Shown: positions 8,143 to 16,251 of the stretch, piece by piece
How positions within the stretch are numbered: position 1 is the first letter of the stretch
How the letters are laid out: every line of letters begins with the position of its first letter
Origin: Brevundimonas viscosa
Lineage (GTDB): Bacteria; Pseudomonadota; Alphaproteobacteria; Caulobacterales; Caulobacteraceae
Reading direction: 5' to 3'
DNA length: 64,000 bases
Assembly: GCF_900116065.1 (NCBI RefSeq)
Contig: NZ_FOZV01000004.1
Span: forward strand, 124,001 to 188,000
Position numbers and translations under genes: made by a program
Notes under the pieces: generated by a model
Databases searched by the model: none
The model's input: the letters and a program-made list of their open reading frames with translations, nothing else
Told to the model about the DNA's origin: nothing

Positions 8143-9195
8143 ATGCTTCTGCTTCACGCCACGCGCCGCCTGCTGACCGAAACCCTGCACCCGATCGAAC
8201 GCGGCGCGGCGATCGAGCTCGTGTCCCTGCGCGGCGGTCCCGAGGACGCCGAAGCCCTGCTGCCGCTGCTGCTGGACGACCCGGTCGCCCACGCGGATTT
8301 CGTCGACCCGGTCGTCCGGCACGGCGACAGAGCCATGGTCGAACGGCTGTTCGACCGCTTCGTCGCGAACGACCGGCTGATCGACGGCGCGCCGGACGCC
8401 CTGCTGTGGGCCTTCGGCTGGGCCGGACTGGAGCAGGCGCGGCCGATGCTGTTCCATTACGCCCGCGAGCAGAACTGGGACGCCGCCCCCGCCGCCGTCG
8501 ACGGCCTGGTGCATTTGTCGCCGTCAGGGATTGAGGATGAGGTCCGCTCCGCCGTCGAGACGTGCGTGGGCCAGAATCTCTTCCCCGAATACCTCCCGGC
8601 GCTCGCCGGCTGGATCGGGGACCACGAACTGGTCGACCGCTTCCTCGTCGACGATCATACCTCGCCGTCCACCAACTGCATGAGCGGAGTTTTGCTCGCT
8701 GTCGGCCTGTTGGGCGCTGAAGGGCGCGATCGGCTGCAAGCCCTGTTCTGGCGCGACCTCTATCCGATGATATGGGGCGACGCGACGGTCGCCACCGGCG
8801 TAGCCATGCGCGCGACGGGGCTCGGCGTTGGAGCACTCGCCGCCGAGCTTCGCGCCCGCCTCGCCGCCTCGGCGAAGGCGCCGCCCCACTGGTGGTTCGC
8901 TCTCGTGAAGGTCATGGCGGAGCACCAGATCGCCACCCACGACGCGCCGTCCGCCTGGCGCTTCCTGCCGCCGCCCGAGACGCCGCTCGACCTGCACCGC
9001 GCCCTGTTCGGCCCCAACGACGGCTGGGACGAAGGGCTGGATCACCACGCCTTCCACCGGCTGGATCAGGACGGGGGCTGGCTGCAGCACGAGATCCACA
9101 GCCTGCGCCGGCCGATCGAGGATCTGATCGGTCGACAGGCCCTTGTCGCCGAGCTGGACGCCTATTCCGGCTCGACCACCACCGCGGTGCCGTAG
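8143..9195 (+). CDS. Uncharacterised 350-aa helical protein, possibly HEAT-repeat-like
   Basis: I do not recognise this protein. The frame begins at an ATG at 8143 and encodes about 350 residues with no signal peptide or membrane segment. It is built of repeated amphipathic helices with short loops (for example RGAAIELVSLRGGPEDAE and ALLWAFGWAGLEQARPML), which suggests an alpha-solenoid. There is a striking Trp/His-rich stretch around PPHWWFALVKVMAEHQI. It follows apbC by 59 bases on the same strand and overlaps the 3' end of the convergent ybjQ by 34 bases. Confidence 0.7.
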   Translation: MLLLHATRRLLTETLHPIERGAAIELVSLRGGPEDAEALLPLLLDDPVAHADFVDPVVRHGDRAMVERLFDRFVANDRLIDGAPDALLWAFGWAGLEQARPMLFHYAREQNWDAAPAAVDGLVHLSPSGIEDEVRSAVETCVGQNLFPEYLPALAGWIGDHELVDRFLVDDHTSPSTNCMSGVLLAVGLLGAEGRDRLQALFWRDLYPMIWGDATVATGVAMRATGLGVGALAAELRARLAASAKAPPHWWFALVKVMAEHQIATHDAPSAWRFLPPPETPLDLHRALFGPNDGWDEGLDHHAFHRLDQDGGWLQHEIHSLRRPIEDLIGRQALVAELDAYSGSTTTAVP

Positions 9196-9482
9196 GCCAG
9201 CACCTCGGTGACGCCCTCCATGATCTCGTTGGCCTCGTAGCGCATGGCGATGACGGCGTTCGCGCCCATGGCCCGGGCGTGCTCGACCAGTTCGTCATAG
9301 GCCTCGGCGCGCGAGGCCTCCGCCAGCTTCACATAGGCCCCGACCCGGCCGCCCAGCATCGACTGGAGACCGCCGATGGCGTCCGAGATGACGTTGCGCG
9401 AGCGCACGGTGATCCCCCGAACGAGCCCCAGGGTGCGCACCACCCTCTGGCCGGGGACATCGTTGGTGGTGACGATCAGCAT
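9162..9482 (-). CDS. YbjQ/UPF0145 family protein
   Basis: The 106-residue product has the YbjQ family pattern: MLIVTTNDVPGQRVVRTLGL at the start, then GITVRSRNVISDAIGGL, the acidic YDELVEHARAMGANAVIAMR block, and EVLAYGTAVVVE at the end. Members form pentameric rings and are of unclear function, sometimes described as heavy-metal-binding. It is the last gene of the thyA-folA operon, 15 bases after folA. Its 3' end overlaps the convergent 350-aa gene by 34 bases. Confidence 0.88.
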   Translation of the reverse strand: MLIVTTNDVPGQRVVRTLGLVRGITVRSRNVISDAIGGLQSMLGGRVGAYVKLAEASRAEAYDELVEHARAMGANAVIAMRYEANEIMEGVTEVLAYGTAVVVEPE

Positions 9483-9497
9483 GGCGTCTCTCCCTGG

Positions 9498-10013
9498 CTA
9501 GCGTCGTTCCAGCACCCGGAAGACGAAGGCGTGGTCGTCCTTGTCGCCCGGCGGCACGGCTTCGGACGATACCTCGACCCACGCCTCCTCGTCGAACGGC
9601 GGGAACAGCACGTCGCCTTCGGGCTCGGCGTCGACTTCCGTCAGGTACAGCCGCTTCGCCCGCGGCAGGGTCGCCGCGAACAGGCCGGCCCCACCGATCA
9701 CGCAGACCTCGTCGACCCCGTCCTCCACGGCCTGCTCGCGCCCGATCTCGATCGCCTCGTCCAGCATCAGGCAGGCCACCGCCCCCTTCGGCTCGAACGA
9801 TTCGTCCTTGGACAGCACCAGGTTGAGCCGGCCGGGCAGGGGCTTCAGCGGCAGGCTGTCCCAGGTCTTGCGGCCCATGATGCAGGGTTTGCCCATGGTC
9901 ACGGTCTTGAACCTCTGCAGGTCCGAGCGCAGCCGCCACGGCAGGCCGCCGTCGCGGCCGATGACGCCATTGCGCGCCCGGGCGACGACGAGGGCGAGGT
10001 GGGGGAGGGGCAT
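9498..10013 (-). CDS. folA: Dihydrofolate reductase
   Basis: FolA reduces dihydrofolate to tetrahydrofolate with NADPH. The 171-residue product shows NGVIGRDGGLPWRLRSDLQRF, in which the Asp of RSDL is the catalytic acid, then MGKPCIMGRKTWDSLP and the cofactor-binding VCVIGGAGLFAATLP. ThyA, which generates dihydrofolate, is encoded in the same operon. It is separated by three bases from the upstream hypothetical gene. Nothing essential is missing, so normal enzyme activity is expected. Confidence 0.96.
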   Translation of the reverse strand: MPLPHLALVVARARNGVIGRDGGLPWRLRSDLQRFKTVTMGKPCIMGRKTWDSLPLKPLPGRLNLVLSKDESFEPKGAVACLMLDEAIEIGREQAVEDGVDEVCVIGGAGLFAATLPRAKRLYLTEVDAEPEGDVLFPPFDEEAWVEVSSEAVPPGDKDDHAFVFRVLERR

Positions 10014-10016
10014 GGT

Positions 10017-10445
10017 CTAGCCCGCCGGGTCGAAGTGAATTTCGACCGAGCCTGTGCGGCCCGCCGGCGGCTCGATCACCCGCAGCGAGGCGGGGGCCCA
10101 GCCTTCGACCTGCTCCAGCTCGGTCCACAGAGCGGGGCCGGATTCATTGACCCGGAGTTCCCGCACGGCTCCCCTCCATTCCGGCCCCTCGGCCCCGACC
10201 GCCGCCCGGGCCGCCGCCACCAGCGCGCCCTCGTCGCCGGTCCAGCCCTGGGCGGTGAGGCCGCAGGCGTGGTCATTGCGGAACGGCCGCGCCCAGTCCG
10301 CGTCGGCGACGTCCAGCATGCCCCCAGAGACCGGGTCGCGTCCCGAGACGCATTGCTCCAGCGTGGTCCGGACCAGAGTGGTCAGATCGGGAGCCTGCTG
10401 CGGGACCGGAACGAGCGTCAGGGCGACGAAAAGCGTCGAAATCAT
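10017..10445 (-). CDS. Hypothetical secreted protein in the thyA-folA operon
   Basis: The 142-residue product begins with a hydrophobic segment (MISTLFVALTLVPVPQQ) that may act as a signal peptide. Two cysteines (LEQCVSG and DHACGLT) lie about 30 residues apart. The rest is mixed alpha/beta with no motif I recognise. Its ATG overlaps the stop of the mazG-like gene as ATGA, and folA starts three bases after its stop. It is therefore embedded between nucleotide-metabolism genes while apparently being exported, which is unexpected. Confidence 0.65.
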   Translation of the reverse strand: MISTLFVALTLVPVPQQAPDLTTLVRTTLEQCVSGRDPVSGGMLDVADADWARPFRNDHACGLTAQGWTGDEGALVAAARAAVGAEGPEWRGAVRELRVNESGPALWTELEQVEGWAPASLRVIEPPAGRTGSVEIHFDPAG

Positions 10446-10747
10446 CGGGGCGTCTCCAGCCAGTGCAGCCACTTCCGCTGCATCGCCTGTTCGATGTCCA
10501 CCCCCGCCATCTGACAGTAGATGAGCAGCATGCCCAGCACGTCGGCTGCCTCGTCCCCCAGCTTGCCGGCGTCCGCCGCCCCCCGCGCCCGCCCGCTCAT
10601 GCGCAGATGCTCGGCCGTCAGCTCGCCCAGCTCCTCCTGCAGCTTCAGCAGCGCCCAGTCCCGGTCGCGGTCGATGGCGTGCTCGCGGGCGTAGATGTCG
10701 GAGATGCGCAGGACGTCGGCCTGCAGCGCCTTCAGGTCGAGGCTCAT
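10442..10747 (-). CDS. MazG-like nucleotide pyrophosphohydrolase
   Basis: The 101-residue protein has the helical MazG/dUTPase-2-like layout: WALLKLQEELGELTAEHL supplies the first Glu metal ligands (EExxE) and DEAADVLGMLLIYCQMAG supplies the second (ExxD). Such single-domain enzymes hydrolyse NTPs or non-canonical nucleotides. Its start shares TGATG with the thyA stop and its stop shares ATGA with the next gene, so it is translationally coupled on both sides. The substrate cannot be deduced; a dUTP-linked role beside thyA is attractive but only inferred. Confidence 0.85.
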   Translation of the reverse strand: MSLDLKALQADVLRISDIYAREHAIDRDRDWALLKLQEELGELTAEHLRMSGRARGAADAGKLGDEAADVLGMLLIYCQMAGVDIEQAMQRKWLHWLETPR

Positions 10748-11604
10748 CACACCGCGACCGGCGCCTTGATGTGCGGCCAGGGCTGGTAGCCCTCCAGCGC
10801 GAAGTCCTCCAGCCGGTAGGCGAACAGATCTGACTTCGGCGCGATGGTCATCGTCGGCAGGGCCAGCGGCTCGCGGCTCAGCTGCGTCTCCGCCTGCTCG
10901 ACGTGGTTCAGGTACAGGTGCGCGTCGCCGAAGGTGTGCACGAACTCGCCCGGCTCCAGCCCGGTCACCTGGGCGATCATCATCGTCAGCAGGGCGTAGG
11001 AGGCGATGTTGAACGGCACGCCGAGGAAGACGTCGGCCGAGCGCTGGTACAGCTGACAGCTCAGCCGGCCGTCGGCGACGAAGAACTGGAAAAGACAGTG
11101 GCAGGGCGGCAGGGCCATGTCGTCGACGTCGGCCGGGTTCCAGGCGGTGACGATGTGGCGGCGGCTGTTGGGATTGGTCTTCAGCCCCTCGACCAGCTTC
11201 TCGATCTGGTCGATCACCCGCCCGTCCGGCGCCGCCCAGCTGCGCCACTGCTTGCCGTAGACCGGCCCCAGCTCGCCCTCGGCGTCGGCCCACTCGTCCC
11301 AGATGCTGACGCCGTTCTTCTTCAGCCAGCCGATGTTGGTCTCGCCGCGCAGGAACCACAGCAGCTCGACGATGATCGACCGGGTGTGCAGCTTCTTGGT
11401 GGTCAGCAGCGGGAAGCCCTTCGACAGGTCGAAGCGCATCTGCCGCCCGAACACGCCCAGCGTCCCGGTGCCGGTCCGGTCGTCCCGCCGGGCGCCGTTG
11501 TCGAGGATGTCGCGCAGCAGGTTGAGGTACTGCCATTCCGGATGGTCGGCGGCGACGGCTCCGGTGCGGTCCTGAAGATCGGCGAGGGCGACGGCGGCGT
11601 TCAT
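10747..11604 (-). CDS. thyA: Thymidylate synthase
   Basis: ThyA methylates dUMP to dTMP with methylene-tetrahydrofolate. The 285-residue product has the conserved [13 protein letters not shown] near the start, [10 protein letters not shown], the catalytic-cysteine motif [12 protein letters not shown], then [21 protein letters not shown] and DAHLYLNH. The ATG at 11604 was preferred to an upstream GTG-type extension because the family alignment begins near [10 protein letters not shown]. It heads an operon with the MazG-like gene, a secreted hypothetical, folA and ybjQ. Confidence 0.97.
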   Translation of the reverse strand: MNAAVALADLQDRTGAVAADHPEWQYLNLLRDILDNGARRDDRTGTGTLGVFGRQMRFDLSKGFPLLTTKKLHTRSIIVELLWFLRGETNIGWLKKNGVSIWDEWADAEGELGPVYGKQWRSWAAPDGRVIDQIEKLVEGLKTNPNSRRHIVTAWNPADVDDMALPPCHCLFQFFVADGRLSCQLYQRSADVFLGVPFNIASYALLTMMIAQVTGLEPGEFVHTFGDAHLYLNHVEQAETQLSREPLALPTMTIAPKSDLFAYRLEDFALEGYQPWPHIKAPVAV

Positions 11605-11707
11605 TGCGTCAGGTTGGACGCTGATTCGCAAATCCCCAACGCGGCCAGTGGACACTTGGGCTGTCCGGTTGTGGACGCCTCAGGTCGCCTCGAAGAACCT
11701 GATCACC

Positions 11708-11968
11708 TCAGTTCTCAGGTCGGTCCCGCCGCTGCCGCGCCAGCTCCGCCCGGTTGCGCACCGCGCGGTCGCGCGCGGTCATCGGCGTACGGGCGGTGAC
11801 GCCGGCCGCCGGCACGCGCCGCTTCACCGTCGGCTTCAGCTTGCCGTAACGCTGCCGCGAATAGGCGCGCGCGCACTCCATGCAGTGGCGGTAGTTCCGC
11901 GCCGCATAGGAGGCGTGCCAATTGCGGCCCTCCTGCAGGATGATCGCGCACTCGCGGCAGCGCTGCAT
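11708..11968 (-). CDS. Small CxxC...CxxC zinc-ribbon-like protein, 86 aa
   Basis: The N-terminal half reads MQRCRECAIILQEGRNWHAS and then HCMECARAYSRQRYGK, giving two CxxC pairs spaced as in a treble-clef or zinc ribbon. The C-terminal half is strongly basic (KPTVKRRVP, RDRAVRNRAELARQRR). The layout suggests a zinc-stabilised nucleic-acid-binding protein. I recognise no named family. It lies three bases downstream of the DUF924 gene on the same strand, so the two are likely co-transcribed. Confidence 0.65.
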   Translation of the reverse strand: MQRCRECAIILQEGRNWHASYAARNYRHCMECARAYSRQRYGKLKPTVKRRVPAAGVTARTPMTARDRAVRNRAELARQRRDRPEN

Positions 11969-11971
11969 GGA

Positions 11972-12520
11972 TCAGCCCCGGAAGCCGTCCTGCTGGAGGA
12001 AGGCGGCTTCCTCGGCCGTGGTCTCCCGGCCCAGCGCCCGGTTGCGGTGCGGGAACCGGCCGAAGCGCTGGATGACGGCGTGGTGGTGCTCCGCCCACCG
12101 GTCGTCGGCCGGCCGCTCCATGGTCTGGAACAGCGCCAGCTGGCGGTCCTGCAGCGCCATGTCCTCGGCGTGCTGCAGCGGCAGGTAGAAGAAGCGGCGC
12201 AGATCGTTCTCGACCAGCCGGTCATAGCCGGCGTCGAGCGCCCGGACGGCGAACATCCTCGCCAGCGGGTCGGTGGCGAAGGCGTGGCCGGTGTCGCGCC
12301 AGACGTTGCGCGGGAACTGGTCGAGCAGGATCAGCAGGGCGAGAACGCCCTCGGCGCTGTCCGCCCAGTCGTCCAGCTCGCGCCGGGCGGCGGCCAGGTG
12401 GGCGGCCTCGAACCGCCGCCGGAAGTCGGCGTCAAAGGCGTCGTCCTTGGCGAACCACTTCGAGGGGCCGGCTTCTTTCCAGAAGGCGACGACGGCGGAT
12501 GGCGTTATGTCTGTGTGCAT
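11972..12520 (-). CDS. DUF924 family protein
   Basis: The 182-residue protein has the DUF924 core: VVAFWKEAGPSKWFAKDDAFD near the N-terminus, LALLILLDQFPRNVWRDTG, and FFYLPLQHAEDMALQ, followed by RFGRFPHRNRALGRETT. Members are soluble helical (TPR-like) proteins of unknown function. The chosen ATG at 12520 overlaps the ATG of the divergent reductoisomerase gene, leaving no intergenic space. No strong ribosome site is seen. It is followed by the CxxC protein gene. Confidence 0.88.
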   Translation of the reverse strand: MHTDITPSAVVAFWKEAGPSKWFAKDDAFDADFRRRFEAAHLAAARRELDDWADSAEGVLALLILLDQFPRNVWRDTGHAFATDPLARMFAVRALDAGYDRLVENDLRRFFYLPLQHAEDMALQDRQLALFQTMERPADDRWAEHHHAVIQRFGRFPHRNRALGRETTAEEAAFLQQDGFRG

Positions 12521-13538
12521 GACCCAGAACCTAGGCGCTCCGCTCCCCGTCTTCCATGACCGCCACTGCGACCTGTCGATCATCCGCGGCAAGCGCGTCG
12601 CGGTGATCGGCTACGGCAGCCAGGGGCGGACGCATGCCCTGAACCTTCGCGACTCGGGCGTGAGCGACATCGTCGTCGGTCTGAAGGCCGACTCGGCGAC
12701 GCGCCAGAAGGCCGCGGCCGACGGCTTCGAGGTGCGCACCGCCGGCGAGGCGGCGGACGGCGCGGACGTGGTGGCCGTGATGGTGTCCGACGAGGCCCAC
12801 CGCGATCTGTGGCGCGAGGAGCTGGCTCCGGCCATGAAGCCCGGCGCCGCCCTGATCTTCGCCCACGGGCTGTCGGTGCGATTCGGCCTCGTCGAGCCGC
12901 GGACGGATCTCGACGTCATCCTCGCCTCGCCCAAGGGCATCGGGCCGCGCATCCGCGAACTGTTCGAGGCGGGAGAGGGGGTGTTCTGCCTGTTCGGTGT
13001 GCACCAGGACGCCACCGGCGGCGCGCACGCCCTCGGCCTGTCCTACGCCGCGGCCCTCGGCTGCGGCCGCAAGGGCATCCTCGAAACCACCTTCGCCGCC
13101 GAGTGCGAGAGCGACCTGTTCGGCGAGCAGGTGGTGCTGTGCGGCGGGACGGTCGAGCTGGTCGACGCCGCCTTCATGAAGCTGGTCGAGGCCGGCTATC
13201 CCGCCGAGGTGGCGTGGTTCGAGTGCTTCTACGAACTCAAGCTGGTGGTCGACCTGATGCACAGACTGGGGCCGGCGGGGGCCTTCGCGCGCATCTCCAA
13301 CACCGCCGAGTTCGGTGCCTATCTGACCGGCCCGCGGGTGATCGGCGAGGCTTCGCGGGCGGCCATGGACACGGTGCTGGCCGAGGTCCGCTCCGGGGCT
13401 TTCGTCAAACGGCTGATGGCCGACCACGACGCCGGAGCCCCCGAACTGCTGGCGCGGCGGCGGGCCCTGGGCCAGCGGGAGATCGAGGCGGTCGGCGCCC
13501 GTCTGGCGGAGATCGGTTCGCGCGCTCGCGATGATTGA
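12519..13538 (+). CDS. Divergent ketol-acid reductoisomerase (IlvC-type)
   Basis: KARI makes 2,3-dihydroxy-isovalerate in branched-chain amino-acid synthesis. This 339-residue class I-like protein has VAVIGYGSQGRTHALNLRDSG (NADPH fold), the catalytic AHGLSVRFG, the metal-binding DLFGEQVVLCGG and WFECFYELKLVVDLM, where the usual His of ECxHELK is Tyr, and SNTAEFGAY. Metal-ligand Asp and Glu residues are kept. The N-terminal opening and several loops differ from typical IlvC, so it may be a second, specialised copy. The start is ATG 12519 or ATG 12507, both overlapping the divergent DUF924 start. Confidence 0.82.
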   Translation: MTQNLGAPLPVFHDRHCDLSIIRGKRVAVIGYGSQGRTHALNLRDSGVSDIVVGLKADSATRQKAAADGFEVRTAGEAADGADVVAVMVSDEAHRDLWREELAPAMKPGAALIFAHGLSVRFGLVEPRTDLDVILASPKGIGPRIRELFEAGEGVFCLFGVHQDATGGAHALGLSYAAALGCGRKGILETTFAAECESDLFGEQVVLCGGTVELVDAAFMKLVEAGYPAEVAWFECFYELKLVVDLMHRLGPAGAFARISNTAEFGAYLTGPRVIGEASRAAMDTVLAEVRSGAFVKRLMADHDAGAPELLARRRALGQREIEAVGARLAEIGSRARDD

Positions 13539-13589
13539 ACCGCGTTACGGCGTCGCCTAGCTTGGCCGCCTGTCAACGGGGGATTCACC

Positions 13590-14498
13590 ATGACCAGAAC
13601 CATCGCCGCGGCCCTCGCCGTGGCCGTCGCCCTTCCGTTTGCCGTGCCGGCGGAGGCCCAGTCGGTGTCGCGGGAGCGCACCCGGGAGACCACGACCACC
13701 ACCCGGGACGGGAACACCACGACGACCACGACGCGGAGCACCACGGTCGGCGGCAGCGCCTCGGTCGACGCCGGGGCCCTCGGCGAGGCGCTGGCCGGGG
13801 CCCTGCTGGGGCAGACCGGACGGCGCGAGCCGGACTGGCGACGGCGCGCTGAACCGGCGCGTCCGCAGGATGTCTTCGGCGCCTGGCTGGCTGACGACGG
13901 CGGCCGCGACGTCGGGGGCTGCCGCATGATCTTCGGCGAGCGCGGCTTCCTCGGAGTCCGTGGCGTGGAGACCGAGGACTGCCCGTCGAGGCTCGCGCGT
14001 ATCAGCAACTGGCGTGTCGAAAACGGTGAGGTGCTCCTGTTCCGCGGCCCCTCCGACCAGAACGGCCCGCGCCTGTCGCTTGTCGAAGGCCGGCTGCTTG
14101 GCGACGGCCTGATGTTGCGCCGCGAAGGAGACGACGGTCCGGGGCCAATGGCGGACGCCTACGACCACCGCGCTGACGATCGCCGCGGCGGCGGGGGCTG
14201 GGGCGCGCCTCCGCAGGCGGACGCCTACGCCGGAACCTGGCGGCACATCGAGATCGGCATGACCGGCCAGCGCCGCGAGTGCACCGTTCGCCTGACCACC
14301 AACCCGGCCTTCGGGGCGCTGCAGGGGTCCGCGTCGGGCTGTTTCGAGGATCTGATGTTCGTCAACAGCTGGCGTCTCGAGGACCGTCAGGTGGTGCTCT
14401 ACAAGGCCGGCGGCGGCACGGTGGCCATCCTGCGCGGCGGCCCCAACCGGCTCAGCGGGCGTACGCCCGAGGGCGAGGAGATCGTGCTCTACCGCTAG
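13590..14498 (+). CDS. Secreted protein with two AprI/Inh-like protease-inhibitor domains
   Basis: The 302-residue product has a signal peptide cleaved after about AEAQ (residue 24). Next comes a Thr/Arg-rich stretch with runs of Thr (RETTTTTRDGNTTTTTTRST) and a Gly/Ala segment. Two related beta-barrel units follow: the first about residues 96-175 (GAWLADDGG, GCRMIFGERGF, NWRVENGEVLLF) and the second about 214-302 (GTWRHIEIG, ECTVRLTT, SWRLEDRQVVLY). Both resemble AprI/Inh alkaline-metalloprotease inhibitors. A protective periplasmic inhibitor is plausible; no target protease is encoded nearby. Confidence 0.75.
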   Translation: MTRTIAAALAVAVALPFAVPAEAQSVSRERTRETTTTTRDGNTTTTTTRSTTVGGSASVDAGALGEALAGALLGQTGRREPDWRRRAEPARPQDVFGAWLADDGGRDVGGCRMIFGERGFLGVRGVETEDCPSRLARISNWRVENGEVLLFRGPSDQNGPRLSLVEGRLLGDGLMLRREGDDGPGPMADAYDHRADDRRGGGGWGAPPQADAYAGTWRHIEIGMTGQRRECTVRLTTNPAFGALQGSASGCFEDLMFVNSWRLEDRQVVLYKAGGGTVAILRGGPNRLSGRTPEGEEIVLYR

Positions 14499-14586
14499 GG
14501 CGACGCGCGCCCGGCCGGGCCCTGCAGGGTCCGGCCGACGGCCATCGCGACCGGCGACGGCATGGATTTCGAGGGCGGGAGAAAGA

Positions 14587-14663
14587 TGGTCGGAGTGGCA
14601 GGATTCGAACCTGCGACCCCTGCGTCCCGAACGCAGTGCTCTACCAGACTGAGCCACACTCCG
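14587..14663 (-). tRNA. tRNA-Pro(CGG)
   Basis: The minus strand folds into a complete 77-base cloverleaf with acceptor stem CGGAGTG/CACTCCG, anticodon stem CTGCG/CGCAG around loop TTCGGGA (anticodon CGG, reading CCG proline codons), T-arm GCAGG-TTCGAAT-CCTGC and an encoded CCA. Confidence 0.97.
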
Positions 14664-14850
14664 ACTTGAGGAGCGGGCTTATAACGACGGGGTGGGGGGG
14701 CCGCAAGCGCCGAAAACGCCTCTGCGAAAATAGTCTGCGAAGCGCGCCGGAAGCGACCTTCGCCAAAGCGAAAAAGCCCGCTTGCGTTGCCGGCGGCCTT
14801 GTCGTATCCGACCGCCTCCCCGCCGCAGGGCGGGGCTGCGCCGGACCTGC

Positions 14851-14924
14851 TGGGGAATGGTGTAATGGTAACACTACGGTTTTTGGTACCGTCATTCTAG
14901 GTTCGAGTCCTAGTTCCCCAGCCA
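14851..14924 (+). tRNA. tRNA-Gln(TTG)
   Basis: The plus strand folds into a 74-base cloverleaf with acceptor stem TGGGGAA/TTCCCCA, anticodon stem ACGGT/ACCGT around loop TTTTGGT (anticodon TTG, reading CAA glutamine codons), T-arm CTAGG-TTCGAGT-CCTAG, discriminator G and an encoded CCA. Confidence 0.97.
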
Positions 14925-14961
14925 TCCGCTCCGCGTCGTTTCGGGTCGCCGGCATGTCCCG

Positions 14962-15237
14962 GTGAACCAATTGCCGGTTCCCGACATTGTGGAACGCATG
15001 GCGCTTCATCTCGACAGCCTGCTCGAAGGTTCCCCCGCCTATGGCGTGCTCGATGCGAAGGACGGCGTCGTGCTCTTCCGAAGGCCGGGCAAGGAGAAGG
15101 TGTTCGAACAGGTGGTCGCGGAGGTGATCCGGAACGCGGACGATCGCGTCACCGTCATCCCGATCGAGAATGAGCGGAACGAATGCGACCGGCTGTTCAT
15201 CGCGCCGCTCGAGGAGGAGCGGTCGTTCGATCCCTAG
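14962..15237 (+). CDS. Hypothetical protein after tRNA-Gln
   Basis: The frame encodes 91 residues from a GTG at 14962, or 79 from an ATG at 14998 (MALHLDSLLEGS); neither has a strong ribosome site. The product is acidic and soluble, with VLDAKDGVVLFRRPGKEKVF and VTVIPIENERNECDRLFIAP. I recognise no family. It begins 37 bases after tRNA-Gln, and its 3' end overlaps the convergent gene at 15234. Confidence 0.5.
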   Translation: MNQLPVPDIVERMALHLDSLLEGSPAYGVLDAKDGVVLFRRPGKEKVFEQVVAEVIRNADDRVTVIPIENERNECDRLFIAPLEEERSFDP

Positions 15238-15479
15238 GTGGACGCGGCCCCTTTCGACGACGCCGGCGGTTCACGGCGGTTAGTCGGCCGGTCTTCGCCG
15301 CTCCCGGCCTGCGACAGATGTTCGATGCGCCCGCTCTCCACCTCGGCGCGGGAGAAGACCTCTTCCTGACCGTCGATGAGCAGTTCGTCATCGCCGTCGG
15401 CGAAATCGCCCGCCGGCGGGCCCGGACGCGCCGGGGTGTTGAGCGATCTGGAGGCTTTGGAGGTTTCGGGATCGGCCAT
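15234..15479 (-). CDS. Hypothetical polar, probably disordered protein, 81 aa
   Basis: The frame starts MADPETSKASRSLNTPARPG and includes an acidic patch (GDDELLIDGQEEVFSRAEVE) within Pro/Ser/Arg-rich sequence. It has no membrane segment and no motif I know. It lies 44 bases downstream of the kinase-like gene on the same strand and could belong to that transcript. Composition is compatible with either a disordered protein or a spurious frame, so the call is tentative. Confidence 0.4.
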   Translation of the reverse strand: MADPETSKASRSLNTPARPGPPAGDFADGDDELLIDGQEEVFSRAEVESGRIEHLSQAGSGEDRPTNRREPPASSKGAAST

Positions 15480-15523
15480 GCCTCCTCCAACCCCGCGCGG
15501 ACCGGTCCGTTCCGGCGCTGACG

Positions 15524-16123
15524 TCAGTGGGCTGTCGAGGGGTCGAGCGGCAGGCGGATCCGTACGCCGACGCCCGCCCCGGGCGCGGTTTCGATGCTCA
15601 TCGTCCCGCCGAGGTGGTCGACCAGCCCCGACACGAGGCTGAGGCCCTCGCCCGGTTCGATCGCCGCGGCGCCGACGCCGGAATCCCGCACCACCAGGCT
15701 GACGCCTCCCACCGCGCGCGAGAAGGCGACGGCGATCGATCCGGCCCGACCGGACGGGAAAGCGTGGCGACAGGCGTTGGCGATCAACTCGTGGGTGACG
15801 ATAGCGAGGGGCAACAGGTGGGTGTCCGGCAGGAGGGCGGCCTGCCCTCGCACGTCGACACGGACCGGACGCCCTTCGCAGGCCCGGGTCCAGAAGGCCG
15901 CGACGTCCTCGAGATAACCAACGAAGTCCAGAGGTCCGTCCGCGGTGAGGCGGCGGCTCAGGAGATCCATGGCGGCCGCCACGTCGCTCAGCCAGGTCAG
16001 GTGTCTCCTGCTGGCCGGATCATCGACGGCGCGCAGACGGATGCCGATCAGCGTCTGGATCAGCTGGTAGCCGCCCAGCAGCCGTCGCTGAAGCTCGCCC
16101 GTGCCGTGTTCCGCCGCCGTCAT
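15524..16123 (-). CDS. Histidine-kinase-like ATPase (HisKA_2/HWE type) lacking the phosphoacceptor His
   Basis: The 199-residue protein has no sensor domain. Residues 9-60 align with the HisKA_2 dimerisation helix pair, but the usual ExxHRxKN is ELQRRLLGGYQLIQT, so Arg replaces the phosphorylated His. The ATPase part is intact: ELIANACRHAFPSG (N box), VRDSGVGAAAI (G1), GLSLVSGLVDHLGG (G2). It could be a pseudokinase, a phosphotransferase-like scaffold or an ATP sensor. The ATG at 16123 follows GGTGGGGGA. It is divergent from a single-domain response regulator at 16252. Confidence 0.8.
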   Translation of the reverse strand: MTAAEHGTGELQRRLLGGYQLIQTLIGIRLRAVDDPASRRHLTWLSDVAAAMDLLSRRLTADGPLDFVGYLEDVAAFWTRACEGRPVRVDVRGQAALLPDTHLLPLAIVTHELIANACRHAFPSGRAGSIAVAFSRAVGGVSLVVRDSGVGAAAIEPGEGLSLVSGLVDHLGGTMSIETAPGAGVGVRIRLPLDPSTAH

Positions 16124-16251
16124 CGGTCCCCCACCGATTGAATTGGCGGAAATTTCTACTCCAGCCCGAACCAAATAGCCAACGGCGCGTTTGAGCGTCC
16201 GCTATCGGACATAGTCGTGGTGAACGGGTCTGGTTAGCGTGGGGGTGTGGT

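Noticed and set aside
6371..8836. 821-residue minus-strand frame across miaA, apbC and the next gene
   Set aside because: It runs antisense through apbC and out of frame through miaA, and shows only low-complexity Arg-rich sequence.
14587..14924. Two tRNA genes as possible integration sites
   Set aside because: No integrase, no direct repeat of a tRNA 3' end, and ordinary housekeeping genes on both sides.
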